Shown here: positions 8,529 through 19,900 of the stretch, piece after piece
Numbering within the stretch: the first letter of the stretch is position 1
Layout of the letters: each line of letters begins with the position of its first letter
Assembly: GCA_034698045.1 (NCBI GenBank)
Contig: JAQGAU010001279.1
Coordinates: 1 to 20,132, forward strand
Length of the DNA: 20,132 nucleotides
DNA from: Paramacrobiotus richtersi
Taxonomy: Eukaryota; Tardigrada; Eutardigrada; Parachela; Macrobiotidae
Direction of reading: 5' to 3'
Translations under genes and position numbers: made by a program
The notes under the pieces: model-generated
What the model was told of the DNA's origin: nothing
Seen by the model: only the letters and a program-made list of their open reading frames with translations
The model's database searches: none

Positions 8529-11500
8529 TCAGTGCAAGATTTGAGTCCAGTGATTGGTTCGACTGGCATCGTAAAGAACTGATTCCGGAAACGGTGTGAG
8601 CGTCTTGTTTTCTAGACATTGGAGAAGGTGGGGTCGTAATTGTGATCGGTCAAACGATAAGGCTTCAGGCTTCAAGTCATGTAGTAAAGATACGGCGAAG
8701 GCAATAGCATATAGTCCGCAGTCTACTCCATTGAGCTGATTCTGCACGCTGATGTGCGTTAATTGGGAAGAAAAATTTGGATAGGAGGTCATAATCTGTT
8801 TTATTTCCTGTAGATTTTGGTGATCGGTGGTTACTTGGGGTAGAGAGTCGTAGAGGTATATGTGATGGTCTACGCGATGGAGGAGCTGAAAGTGATTTTG
8901 ATTGACAAATATAATCTGAATTGCTAGAATATCGGTTCCAAAAGTATTTAATCCGAGGTCCAAGTGCCTTTCGGTCAGATATTGTAGGCCTTGAAAAACG
9001 GTCTTTCGTAGGAGAATCCGAGATCTGTTGATCCGCTTTAGCAAAAATATTGCTGCGTCAATCAGGTTTATTGATAGTACTTCGTTATTAAGCAGTTCGT
9101 TTCGATCTTGAGTTGTGATTTGTAAATCATGAATCCACCAGTTGTTGTGAGCAAAAAGATTTGGTGGAGGAAATGGAAGGCCGGTTGCAACGTCGACCGG
9201 TTTATAAACGTTTGTATTGTGATGAGTTGTTTGGGGTATGGTTTTGTTTAGCGGCTGTTGTCGTTTGGTCGATCTTTGTGTTATAATTGGAATCGAATCT
9301 TTAGGATGCGGCGGCAGGAGATTGAGAACCCATTGTGCGATCATGATTGATGGCAAAATTTGGCCAATAATCCATAGTCCTAGTAAAGACTTCACACGAG
9401 ATATTGCAGTATAGCACTGGCCTGTTTCCCAGCAAGGTCGTCTGAGATCAATTATTGCTTTTTCCAATGTCTGACCCTGAAATTTATGTATTGTAAGACC
9501 ATAAGCTAATTGTAGCGGGAATTGCTCTCGATATCCAATGGTCGGCGAATTAAAAATTCGGTAAGTGTTACGAAACTTTGGAACTTGAAGAATTGCTCCG
9601 GTGGAAATGGACTGTATTGTTATGATGCGTTTGGAAAACTCTAGAACTTTGGCAAGGGCACCATTGTGCCAGCCACGTTGTACATCGATGTTTCGTAGGA
9701 GCATAACGATTACATCCTTCTTGACTTTTAGTTGATCTGGTAATTTGTCGTGGCACCACCGCTTCGTTCGTTCTTTGTCGATTTCAGACATGGCATTACC
9801 GTCTGCTCCAATATCCCGTGCATCGTAGATTTCTTCTCTTCCGTCAAACAATTGTAGGTATTTTTCGTTCCATTCGTTTGCAGTTTCAGAATGAGGGCAA
9901 ATTACAGGGACGTAATTGTTTTTATCGAGGATAATGTTGGAAATGCTCGTTGTTCGTTTGCTTAATTCATCGTGGACCGTATCTGTATAACTTCCGTAGC
10001 GAAGTTGTTGCAAGACTGATTGGAATATTGGGTCATTCTGTCGTAGTATGTTATTTAAATACCGGACAGTAAATTTTTTCCAGTATCTGTTCGTAAAAAT
10101 TGAGGAACTTTCTTGTGATTTTGAGACAGGAGGCAGTTGAGCGGGGTCACCGACTACGATTACAGAAACTCCTCCAAATGTGGAAAACCGGCCGTGTCTT
10201 TTGTTGAACTTTCTTAATAGAAGACTGAGACTTTCGAACAGTTGCTGGTTGACCATACTAACTTCGTCGATAATGATTACGTCTATTAAATGGGCACGCC
10301 AGTATTCGAGTGTATCTCGTTCTGCTTTGCAGCGGTTATCTATTCCGATATTGAAGAAATTATGTAGTGTGCTGCCGCCAATGTTGTGAGCGGCCGTTCC
10401 AGTAGGCGCCAATACGCAGACGTTTAGATGTTCTGATGATAGTTTTGAGTGCAGGGTTCGGATGAGTGCCGTTTTTCCTGTTCCTGCTTGTCCTAAAATT
10501 CCCATTAAACATTGATGGTCTTGTTTAACAATATGGTTAACAATTTCATCGAATATCTCCTGCTGCTCGTGATTTAGCTGAATATGCTCAAAGGATCGCG
10601 GTTCTGGAAAAAATGATGGTTCATTGAGTTCTGTTTCCACAGTTGTTGTTGAAGTAAAAGAGTTGCGCATGTGCATTTCTTGGATCTCTGCTAGTGTTTC
10701 TCCTATTGAGTCCTCAAATTCCGGATAACTTTTCATACACATTTGAGCGATCTCATATATCTTGTCATAACTGAAACCCTTTGATGCGGCTGTTTCGATG
10801 GTATTCATAATAGTTTTTTCGTTGATTAGTTCGCGGATTACACATTCTTCCAAGAAGGTCTTTGATTCGTTATCCTGTGAGAACGGCGATGTATCTGGAT
10901 GCATTGGAATCTTGCTTATTAACAGCTGCTGATAGTACTGTTCGGTTTTCCCTGCATCTGGGATGATGAATCTGAATCGTGTAACGACGGGCCTTTTTCG
11001 TCTTTTTACTCTGGTCTCAGTTCTTTCTCCTATCATTTCGCCGAATTCGTATTTGGAAATAATCGAGCGAATATTAGGGGCCGTGCCTTTCCAAAAGTCA
11101 GCGTTGTTAGTTTCTGTGTTTGTGTCAGCATAGTCATGTCCTTCGATTTGATCTGTTAAATTAAGAATATAGTTTGTGTAGTTTATGGAATAAAACAGTT
11201 GCCTTTAAGCGTTTCCTGAGGGAAAATTAAAAAAAAACAGCAGTGTTACCTTTTTCGCTATCAAATGTCGTGTCGCTGGAAGGTCCGGTACAAAATGTAA
11301 AGTACTGATAGAATTCCGGATATGGGATGTCTTTTAAGCATGAAGGCCGGGTTAAATATTTCTGGTATTTAGTTTTATAAAAATCATCGTCAGTGGGTTT
11401 TTCGGTTTTTGGATGACCTCGTTTGATAATCTGCGACGTCGGATTAATTTCATCAGGTAGATAAATTGTGTCTACGGATGTGCCGTGGAGATGTATTCCT

Positions 11501-14500
11501 CCGAGACGTTGAGTTGCCTCTAGAACTCCTGTGATCTTTGTTGTGAGGTATCGCTGAACTTCGCTTTGAGGTTTGGTAGACTGAATGCGAAGTTTTGGTT
11601 CTGATTTAGCTACGTATTTGGCCAAGTAAAGCTGCCATCCGTTCGTAGTAACCTTCTGGATATTAATGTGTCCTTGCCACATCAGCAGCATTTCACGATT
11701 GTACGGCACAACATAAGCGTCTTCGGCTGTAAATCTTGGGTACAGATATCTCACTCCTCTTTCGTCGATAGTTGTTTGGAGGCATGGTGTTTCGAACGGA
11801 AATCCGTATTTACAGGACTTCAATTCTTTTTTGCCAACACCCGATAAGCATCTTTCTTTAAGGCATCGACCATGCAATTGATACTTTTGTACTAGTTGTC
11901 GTACATATGAATTCAGTGTTCCATCATCTTCCGGAATATGAGCTGAAACTAAATCGTGAACTTCATCAGTTTCGTTTATCCAAATAACGAAGTGAGTATG
12001 TATGGCTCCTCTTTTCTGATATTCATGCCGATACCAATAATGTGTCACATGTCCGAATGGTCCATTCTTATTATGGAAAAAAAGCTTTTTAAACTCGTTC
12101 CATCGTCTCTGATAACAGTATGTTACTTCGACAGGATTATTGATTGCTGTTGTAATGTCAGTTGGCTGCAGATCTTCAAAATTATTTGGTACGTAGCCAG
12201 GATCTTTTTGTACGGATAGTTCTATTTCCGGCCATATATCGTTTTCGGTCGTAGTACCGAAGTATTTCGGTTGGTTCAAGAACTGATGATTAGACATCGC
12301 AACAACATCTGCAGCACATGATCCCCAGTAAGCGGCAGTTCCAGTCATGTTCGGTGGAAGTTCTGTTCCATACGGGGTATGCTTGGAGGTGTCGACGTTG
12401 TTAGTGTTATCGTCTGGTACAGATTGATCGTTTGGTGTGGTATAATTTTTTTTCATTCTGTTGCTTTTGAAAAAACGATAACTTCCAAACAAATTTCCTT
12501 TAATTTTTCGATCCAACTGGACAAAAATGAAATATTTGTTTCGTCTAAATATCGGTGACCTATGGAGCAGCTTCTTCATATGCCAAATTGGTAAGCTTAT
12601 TGCTTTGCATCGTTTGTCAAATCCACCCCTTGCAAAAGGAAACAATTTCGGGAACGCCTTTGCATCAAACAGAGGATCACTTAATTTCAGCGTTGTGACA
12701 TTTTCGATATTGTCATTCTCGTCTCTCAGAAATAGCCTTCCAACTATGTCGTGACCGGCATTTTGTGGCGGTGTGTCTTCGTAACTGAAGTCTGGTTCAA
12801 TGAATGCCATGTTCTCGGTTCCCATTTGATCGGATATCGTTTCTTTGCCCGCTATCACTTGTGACACATCTTGGTATTGAGGAGTTCCCACAATATGTGG
12901 CCAAAGAGTTTCTGCGAGGCTCATAAATTTCGCGAAAATAGGGTTATTTGCTTGCAACCATTTGACAGCAGTAACAACTTCAGATGGAAAACCGGATTTG
13001 ACGTTTCCTTGTGCGTGACACATGGCTCCGATCATCCCTTGAAAGTGCTCATCTGGTTGGCGACCATACTGTATATCACCTTGTAGCTGAAAGTATTGTA
13101 CTCGTCTTGGATCTGAATATTTGTAAACGAAGGAATATAGCCTTCCTAGGGAAAGCATCTGTTCATGAATTGGATTAGTGACTGCTTGAAGTGGCTTGGG
13201 CGTAGTGACATCTTCTGTTATGGGATCTCCGTGTGGCATAGAGTTCTCAAATGCGTCTGGTTTTTGATAACAGTGCTTGCACACGGAATATGATCCGATG
13301 GGTTCAGGACAATTTGGGAATAGTTTTGTAAGCATATATTGGCCATCATCAGGGTAAGTAACGGATTTGGAAGACTCGGTTGAAAGAATGTTGGATCCAC
13401 AGATTCCACAAGAATCTTTAAATATATGTGTACAGGAAATCTTAAGTCCAGTATAAAATGCTGTGACAGCGCTATCAGTCCAGGTATTCATCATGTTCTC
13501 TGGTTCATATTCAGAGAATTCGAATGTGGGATGCTGTATTCCTACCAGTTTTTTAAAATTGACAATATTTCCTAATGGATCCTGTTTCCATAAATTCAAC
13601 AGTTTCAATGCTTCTCCAGGATTAGAGTGGGTTGCAGATACCCTGTTCCAGAAGCGAGCGGGTCGAACAGTCTAAATCAGAATGGTGTTAGGTCTTTATT
13701 CCTTTTCTTATTTACAATTCGGTAACAGTATTGTTATTTTTCACATATGCGTTTGAAAGCATGGGTGTACGGCACATTCCTAATTACGCATAGTTCTCAT
13801 TAAAAATGCTGTTTTTGGTTTATCCTTTGTTTATGTATAATTCGGTAACAATAGGACTTGCTTATCGATAGGAACGACTAAAAAGTTTTGCTTAGTGTGA
13901 ATGAGTAAGTAGTTTTAAGTAATAAGTTGATAATGTTATTTCATACTAACCCCGGTCCTTCTGAAGTACTGTTTACATGTGTCGCATTGCGGAGCCTTTT
14001 TTCGTAAGTCGTGCCATTTTCTGCTTGATGTAGTTTGACAGTTTGTACATGTCCTCGAATTTACTTCTCTTTCTATCTCCTAAAACATGCTTTGAAGAGT
14101 TAAAACTAAATGTTAATTCTGGTAAATTGTGTCTTACCGAGTCTGTTGATGAGTTCGCTTGAACAGTTTCGTAGCTTTTGGCAAAATTGTTTGAGGTCAC
14201 CAATCCAGTAGTTTCACTGTTGATTATATCATTGGTTGCGATGTAAAGAACTTGTGTAGGCGATGTGTCCATTTTGGTGACAGAATGGTTGCGTCTATTC
14301 CATAATCGGTAAGGTCGCGGAACCTGTAAAGAATATGTCTGTTTATATGTAAAATTAAATACATCCTGTGTATAAGTACAATCGTACCCCTGTTCTCTTT
14401 GAGTAGCTTTGACATGCATGGCAGACCGGTTTTCTTTTTCGCTTGTTATACCAACGTGTTGTCTCACTGGATCCACAGTTAGTACATACAGAATAGTTGA

Positions 14501-14816
14501 TTAACACAATCTCCTGCAAATATTAGATTCATTAGATGGCAATGTTATCCAGTAATATACGATATGACAAAACTCCGATGTCATGACTAAGTCGTCGTAC
14601 TTTAAGTTGTTCGGCATGTTCTTCCTCATCATCTTCTTTAGGAACGAGTTCAACAGAAACAGAATCATGATTTGTGTCATCGGAGGTCTGACTGGGTTCT
14701 CCAAGAACATCAGGGGCATTTCCTGCATACAGTGCAGCACTACACTGCTGTACTGCTTGGTTTTTCGCCTTCTTTCGTCGTCTTTTAACAAACCCATGGG
14801 TTCGTTTCACGATCAT
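8529..14816 (-). CDS. Helitron RepHel polyprotein: GATA fingers, HUH nuclease, helicase, Ulp1-like protease
   Basis: Six-exon model: 14601-14816, 14388-14513, 14138-14323, 13951-14079, 11250-13671, 8529-11152. Introns are 87, 64, 58, 279 and 97 bp, total 5703 nt, 1900 aa, all phases consistent. Residues 1-72 are basic, then acidic. GATA fingers lie at 82-106 and 187-211. The next segment has a possible zinc ribbon (CGICG...CKHC). Rep follows: an FGTTTENDIWPEIE motif, HUH histidines 777 and 779 (RGAIHTHF), and candidate catalytic tyrosines 901 and 905 (YLAKYVAK). The helicase has Walker A GQAGTGKT (about 1247-1254), Walker B IIIDEVSM (DE near 1322), GDPAQLPP (about 1361), then HKFQGQT and TAISRV. 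The C-terminus is Ulp1/C48-like: candidate His 1780 (NHF), Asp 1795 (YDSL), Gln 1832 and Cys 1838 (GVDCGLYA). Rep nicks and rejoins strands while the helicase unwinds. N-terminal exons are the least certain part; Rep, helicase and protease are unmistakable. Confidence 0.88.
11153..11249 (-). other. Intron joining Rep and helicase reading frames
   Basis: The donor is AAAAG|GTAACA and the acceptor AATTTAACAG|ATC, 97 bp. Splicing leaves phase 1 on both sides and opens 38 further codons before the Met at 11036, so Rep and helicase become one protein, the normal Helitron arrangement. Without splicing, Rep would stop at 11227. Confidence 0.85.
13951..14079 (-). other. RepHel exon 4: second GATA-type zinc finger
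   Basis: The exon is 43 codons, bounded by TGTTTTAG| and |GTTAGT, phase 0 at both ends. It encodes CTNC...KW...QCDTCK with the same C-x2-C-x17-C-x2-C spacing and Trp position as the finger in exon 2, and ends FRRTG. Both finger exons begin with Glu-Ile and end with RTG directly before the donor, pointing to an exon duplication. Confidence 0.75.
14388..14513 (-). other. RepHel exon 2: first GATA-type zinc finger
   Basis: The exon is 42 codons, bounded by TTTGCAG| and |GTACGA, phase 0 at both ends. It encodes CTNC...RW...VCHACQ with exact C-x2-C-x17-C-x2-C spacing, a Trp eight residues after the second Cys as in GATA factors, and a basic region ending SKRTG. The finger lies in a different frame from the longest open frame over the same bases, so it is easily missed. 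Confidence 0.75.
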
Positions 14817-14944
14817 AATATTGAACTGACGATTTTAAAAGCACTACCCAACTTTAATTCGCAACCGTTTTAGACTACTACCTTAGTGATGCGACCTGTG
14901 TTGTGTACGTGATCAGCATGTTTATAGTGTTATTTTGTAACTTT

Positions 14945-14977
14945 GCTATACTGTACTTTTTGCTGTACTGTACTTTT
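14945..14977. repeat. Two-copy 16/17-bp tandem repeat
   Basis: GCTATACTGTACTTTT (14945-14960) is followed directly by TGCTGTACTGTACTTTT (14961-14977). It lies just upstream of the RepHel start on the transcribed side, so it could be part of the promoter or the element's 5' subterminal region. Confidence 0.6.
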
Positions 14978-15943
14978 AAACCATACGTCTGCGCTTTCCG
15001 TGGTACTGAGATACTAAACTGTACACTTATAAGAAGAAATGTAAAAGGCTGAAACCCCACGACACCGTAGCAACAAAACTTTGCTTGCCCCTCTCGAGGC
15101 ACCCGGGTCGAAAATAGTAAAGAAAAACTTATCCGGGCGGAGACGGCGATGTGCACTTTCAGATGCAACAAAGGGATCCGAAATCGGCCCAGTGGATCTT
15201 AAGCTATGACGGCGCAAAGGCAAATTGCACCAAAATGTTGTCAAATGAGGCCGTTTGGATAGTATGGATATAATAATGATATTTTCGTATGACATAATTG
15301 CACTAGTTACCAAGATAAACTATTTGTTTTGAAGCAGGTCAATTGTATTCAAACGCGTGGACGGTACAGTACAGCGTACCGCGCAATCTGCACACAAGCA
15401 TTATTCACAAAATGATATTTATCGAATATAACGGAGTATAAATGTCGCCGACTATAATTCAGATTGATCACGCTTGATCAACCCCGAACAATGAGCATAA
15501 ACTGCACATTAAAAGCCCGAGCTAGCCGGCAATTATATGCAGCCACCGCTGTGACTTACCGCTCTTCGTCACGGTCAAGTAGTGATAAGTTACAAATGAC
15601 GACAGCGCAACTGGTTTATGTATTATTGTGATGGAAAATAGCAAAGACACTCTATCACAAAATATTCCAGTCTGATGCGGAAAATATCATGCGGCATGTG
15701 TATCGAATTGACCGCCTCCGATGCCGGTGCGCTTTGAAGTGTTCTTGAATTAAATAACGGTGTTGAGTGTGCTGAAAGTGCGACCTAGAATAACGTCACA
15801 GTAAAGTAGCCGACTTTGATCGAAAAAGCGGTGAAAAATTAGTCTACATATGTAAGTCTTCGTGCCGGAGAAAAAAGAAACAGTAAAACCAGGGACTGGA
15901 TTTAAAAAGAGAAGCCAGTATGAACGTTTTGCCGTCCTTTTCC

Positions 15944-16030
15944 ATTTTATTATTTTTATTTTTTTTTTATTTTTTTAACTTTAGTTTTAGTTTTCTATTT
16001 AAAAAAAACAAAATAATGATAACAAATAAA
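15944..16030. repeat. T-rich tract followed by A-rich tract
   Basis: Long T runs (15951-15977) are followed by an A run (16001-16013) and AT-rich sequence. This is simple low-complexity DNA; as an inverted T/A pair it could fold back or exclude nucleosomes, but no specific function is shown. Confidence 0.6.
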
Positions 16031-16631
16031 TTTATTCGGTTTGATATTATATTTTCGCGGTTTAAGCTTCTAATTAAGTCTTTTTAGTTTTTAGATTTTG
16101 TCATCATTTTGATTTCTGTTTGGCGCACCATCATTTCATTTGCTGTATTTTGAAAAGACATCGAAATGTGAATAAATTAAAGTATATACACGTATTGAGC
16201 ACGTGGTATTATTGACATTTTTCCGTGGAAAAATCGCCTAAAAATACTGTCATTTAATAGCTTATATAACCGAGTTTTCCAGAGTGTTTCTCACAACGCA
16301 CAGAACAAAGTGTTCTTTCTTTGATCAGCTTTCGAGGATTATCAGGCTCGGGTACAAGCAATATTTAAACAGATTTGCGTGTAAATTGACCCAAGTAGAT
16401 AGACATGTTTGATAATACAGATTCCCCTCTCTCGCGCGGATAGACACCTCAGCAGAAATCGGCAATTTAATTTGCCCGATAAAAAGAAATATTTGGGGCT
16501 GTTAGTGTGCGGCTTTATGGCGATTAGCCGTCTTTGCGCTAGCAGTTGTTAAGTCAAGTGCCAGAGTTCGATTACCAATGGTGTGAATGAGTGTACAGTT
16601 TGTTTGGTCATGACGTGGACTTGTCGAACAG

Positions 16632-16870
16632 GTAAGCTGAGATTACTTCTCTCGGCAGTGGACAAACGTTGCAGGCGGCGACGGATGATGAGTGTGTATA
16701 TGCCGTTGTAAAACCCATCTCTCACGTTTTTCTTTGGCCGTTACTCTGTCAGTGTTGAAATTAATTACCACATGGTTGAAACAGTTTATCTGCTGTGAAA
16801 TGTTTTAATGGTAAATCTAGCAATTGTGGGGTTTGCATGCCTTATTTTGTGTTTGAGTCGTTTGTTTTAG
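16632..16870 (+). other. Candidate 5' UTR intron of the ANKFN1-like gene
   Basis: GTAAGC at 16632 and TTTGTTTTAG ending at 16870 form a good GT-AG pair upstream of the proposed start codon. The ATG at 16610, just before the donor, would read into a stop soon after splicing, so it would be a short upstream frame. Other short upstream frames start at 16889 and 16914. This arrangement is inferred from splice consensus alone. Confidence 0.35.
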
Positions 16871-16963
16871 ACGGATATTAGATCTCTCATGAACAAGAGG
16901 AATTGGTTGACTTATGCTTGGAATCAGGGAATGTTTAATTAATACGTCCGCAGCGGAAGGATC

Positions 16964-19900
16964 ATGTCAGTGGCAATGCAGGAAACCGCGAACCGAGCGC
17001 GGTCTGTTGACCGATACTTGTAAGCTGCCTTTTTTATGTTCGTTAACTGTACTTCATAAAGTATCGTATCGTTTTATAAAGTATAGTTTGTACTATGTGT
17101 CGGACTGTTATATTTACTGTCCGGAGAACACTGAACAAAATTTAAGTATCCCATAAAGGATAATTTTGCTCCTTTTATTATTTCTTGATACATGTGAAGT
17201 CTAGCTATATTTGACAGTAAAATTTTGCAACTTACAGTATTTCGACAGTACTGCAATGCAACAGCTGCGTAAAAGAAGTAGAGCAACCTATGCCCGAGAA
17301 AAAGTAGACTTTAATGCCGGGAAAATAACGTAGTCAAGCCGTAATATTTTTAGCGCATTAAATGGATTTTACGTTATTGTATACTCTTATGGTTCCGGAT
17401 ATTCGTCATTGATGTACTTTTCATCGCTATGCATGCATGACGTACATCCAGCGCATTTCCGGTACAAAGTCAGCTACGTGCGCAATAGAAATACTCTAAC
17501 AAGAAACATTGAAGTTCTTTTGGCGACAGTTCTGACAGCCGGTTGAATTTTCGTCGTGTGCCCCCCGCAAACGAAAGATTGGATAAACCGCCAGTGTCTC
17601 AAATTCCGTCCCGACCGTCCTATCGGACTGGCCGCTCACTGGTTGCCGACCATCACACCAATCGAGACAGAGCATCAAGATGGAGATCTCCGTCACTTAA
17701 TACGCGTCTCCTCAATAATTTCTACGGATTTGTATCCAATCTTTTTGAACGAGGAAATGATGTTAAAAAGCGGCTGCTGGCCGAACAGCTGCTGTGGACC
17801 GCAGCGCGAAAAAACGAGGTATAGCGACAAACACAAAGCTCAGCTGTAAAATCTTGGCCTGGTTGTGTGCAGCAGTTTGGTTTGTTCAGATTGAGATGTT
17901 CAGCGACATAATGATGAAGCTGACAGAAAACGGCTACGACATCAACACCGCTAACGAATTTGGCTGGAATTTGGTGGACGAAGCTGTGATGCTGGGACAC
18001 ACGGACATTGCTGCTGAATTATTCAAGCACGGTGGTCGGGAGACGGAGTGGTTGTGTGAGTCGAAACAGCGCCGGCAAGACGTTCTACGCAAGGCACTGC
18101 GCCGTATGGAAGCCATTCAAGTGCCCTCTCGAATTCGAGAGCACAGCGCCGACACCAGACAACTGGTCGCCGATGTCGCCGTCGGGCCTACTGTGGCCAT
18201 TCTGCAGAAGATGATGCAGAATGTTGAACGAACCAGTAGGTCGTTTGAACTTTCTCCATTAAAAGCTTACTAATTGGTCTTAAGTTTACCGTTGTTGTTA
18301 GGACCGCCTCGGAACTATTTGGACCGAGTAAACATCGAACCGTGTGGAGATTGTGCTGCTGCGGTTTCCTATGAGCCGAGGTCTATCCCTCCGGGAGTTA
18401 TCTCTCGATTCAAAGGTAATGCGATACGATGTTGTAGGGAAATTCCAGATGAAAAACCATTGGTTTGGTGTCTTAGTGGAATGGTCCAGAGACAAAGCAT
18501 TCAAAGGCATTGTAGACTATCAAGTCTTCTCCAACTTGATGAATCCCGAACGTCTGATAATTTCCGAACTGGACTGCGGTATTGAATATCATTTCCGGTT
18601 GTCCGTAGCTAACTTAGCCGGGTTTGGGATTCCTTTGAACAGTACACCGTCTTCTCTCGTCATAACCAGTACGTACATGCACACGCTACCGTATAAAAGT
18701 ATTCTGTAATAAAACCATGACTAGTAAATTTCGTGAACTGCTAAATTTAAATTTATCTTGAAATTGTAATAAAAGCACACGGTTAAAATTTAACCGTTAA
18801 ATTAAGTTTCAATTGTTGATGATGCAGCTTGGAGAGATGTGGACGGACGGAGACCCCGCTTTGATACCGCTACCGTGGACCACTTGGATAAGATTCTGTA
18901 CAATATCAAGACAATCACCAAATATTTGATCAACGATTCGGATAGGCAACAATCACATACGCCCGATAAGAAGCGACGGGCCACACGAGTTGTGCAACGG
19001 CGTCCGAGTTTGAAAGACAGCTTACGGGATCTCATCCGACCAAACAGCCGCCTGATCGGCAGTGATGACGAGGGCGGAATGTTCTTATCTGTGAGTTCAG
19101 TACTGTGCGTTGCATACGACGGATAACTATCTTTTTATGTGTTGTAGTGTATGGTGATCACCGACGATTCGGTCTTGCTGACAAATGAATACGCACTGCC
19201 CTCCGTCGTAATACATTCCCCTTTTATTGGTTCAGTGAGTTCGAAGGATTATCTATGGTTTCTAAAGGTACCGTGAACAATCGCAGACAGACCAGCGCAG
19301 TTTTTTACGTATACCGTTTCTTTCAGCTGACGGCTTGTTGGGACTGCATTGGTGATATCAAAGATCTTCTACATTCCTCCAAAGACTCCTCGTCCGATCT
19401 ACGCTACAGAATCGTGCGGTCGGTTTCCAATTTACAGGTTGGTTTTTTAATACAAAAAATCGTATACTTTTTGGGTGCCGTTCGTTATACACAGTGTTTC
19501 AGAGTTTACTGGCTATGCCGGACCTTGGCATGGCATACTACCGCCCACTGAGAGACAAGCAGTTCAGTTCCTGCGTGTTATTACTAATCAAAAAAATCAC
19601 CAGACCGGATATTGGGAAACTGTCCGGTTTCCAATGGAGGTCACTGAAGGAAGCCGAACTAATGACCATTGGTCAGTGCCATCCGATCTTATCTGCAATA
19701 TCCACTGCAAGCTTTGCGGTAAAGTTACACTTAAAGTAGCTCTTTTCTGGATTACTGGAATACAGATTTCGGTTTTCAGGGTCTCTGTTCGTGGTATGAC
19801 GATATGCACAAAATTCTTCCACCTGGTTTACATATGGGGTATGCGGAACTAAGCCTTAGTGTGGACAGCATCGCCGTTGTATCTGCTAAACAGTGGCCAA

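Larger units (their letters stand above)
5823..14816 (-). mobile_element. Helitron (rolling-circle transposon), coding core
   Basis: The coordinates cover only the coding core, from the RepHel ATG (14816) to the RPA stop (5823); the true element is longer on both sides. Family assignment rests on a Rep HUH nuclease joined to a Pif1/RecD-type helicase in one protein, a combination diagnostic of Helitrons, together with a linked RPA70-like gene on the same strand, as in several plant and animal Helitrons. No apurinic-type endonuclease domain was seen, which argues against a typical Helentron. Both proteins are open through all inferred exons, so the copy looks young. I found no convincing 5'-TC or CTRR-3' termini or target junction. 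Confidence 0.9.
14817..16963. other. Gene-free region: Helitron 5' flank and ANKFN1 upstream region
   Basis: No coding exon is recognised. The left part must contain the Helitron promoter and 5' end; its boundary was not found. Visible structures are a two-copy tandem repeat at 14945-14977, a hairpin at 15362-15381 (CGGTAC/GTACCG), and a T-rich then A-rich tract at 15944-16030. A strong donor, ACAG|GTAAGC at 16632, and an acceptor, TTTGTTTTAG|A at 16870, suggest a non-coding first exon and intron of the ANKFN1 gene. Confidence 0.5.

Noticed and set aside
8250-8582. Plus-strand hydrophobic 110-aa frame
   Set aside because: It overlaps the helicase gene antisense, has no recognisable family or splice context, and such frames are expected by chance in T-rich sequence.
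11227-13608. Rep and helicase as two separate genes
   Set aside because: The 97-bp intron joins them in frame, the upstream Rep frame lacks an ATG at its apparent start, and Helitrons normally encode a single RepHel.
13973-14476. A 167-codon minus-strand open frame as a stand-alone gene
   Set aside because: It begins at a non-ATG codon. Its first third overlaps in another frame an exon with a GATA finger, its middle is RepHel exon 3, and its end runs through a splice donor. Splice sites and phases explain the region better.
18416-18437. A 22-bp mini-intron in the fibronectin III domain of ANKFN1
   Set aside because: GTAATG...TTGTAG would keep frame, but the acceptor at 18476 (TGGTGTCTTAG) gives a normal 61-bp intron and yields ISRFKVEWS, the expected FN3 strand, without an odd insertion.
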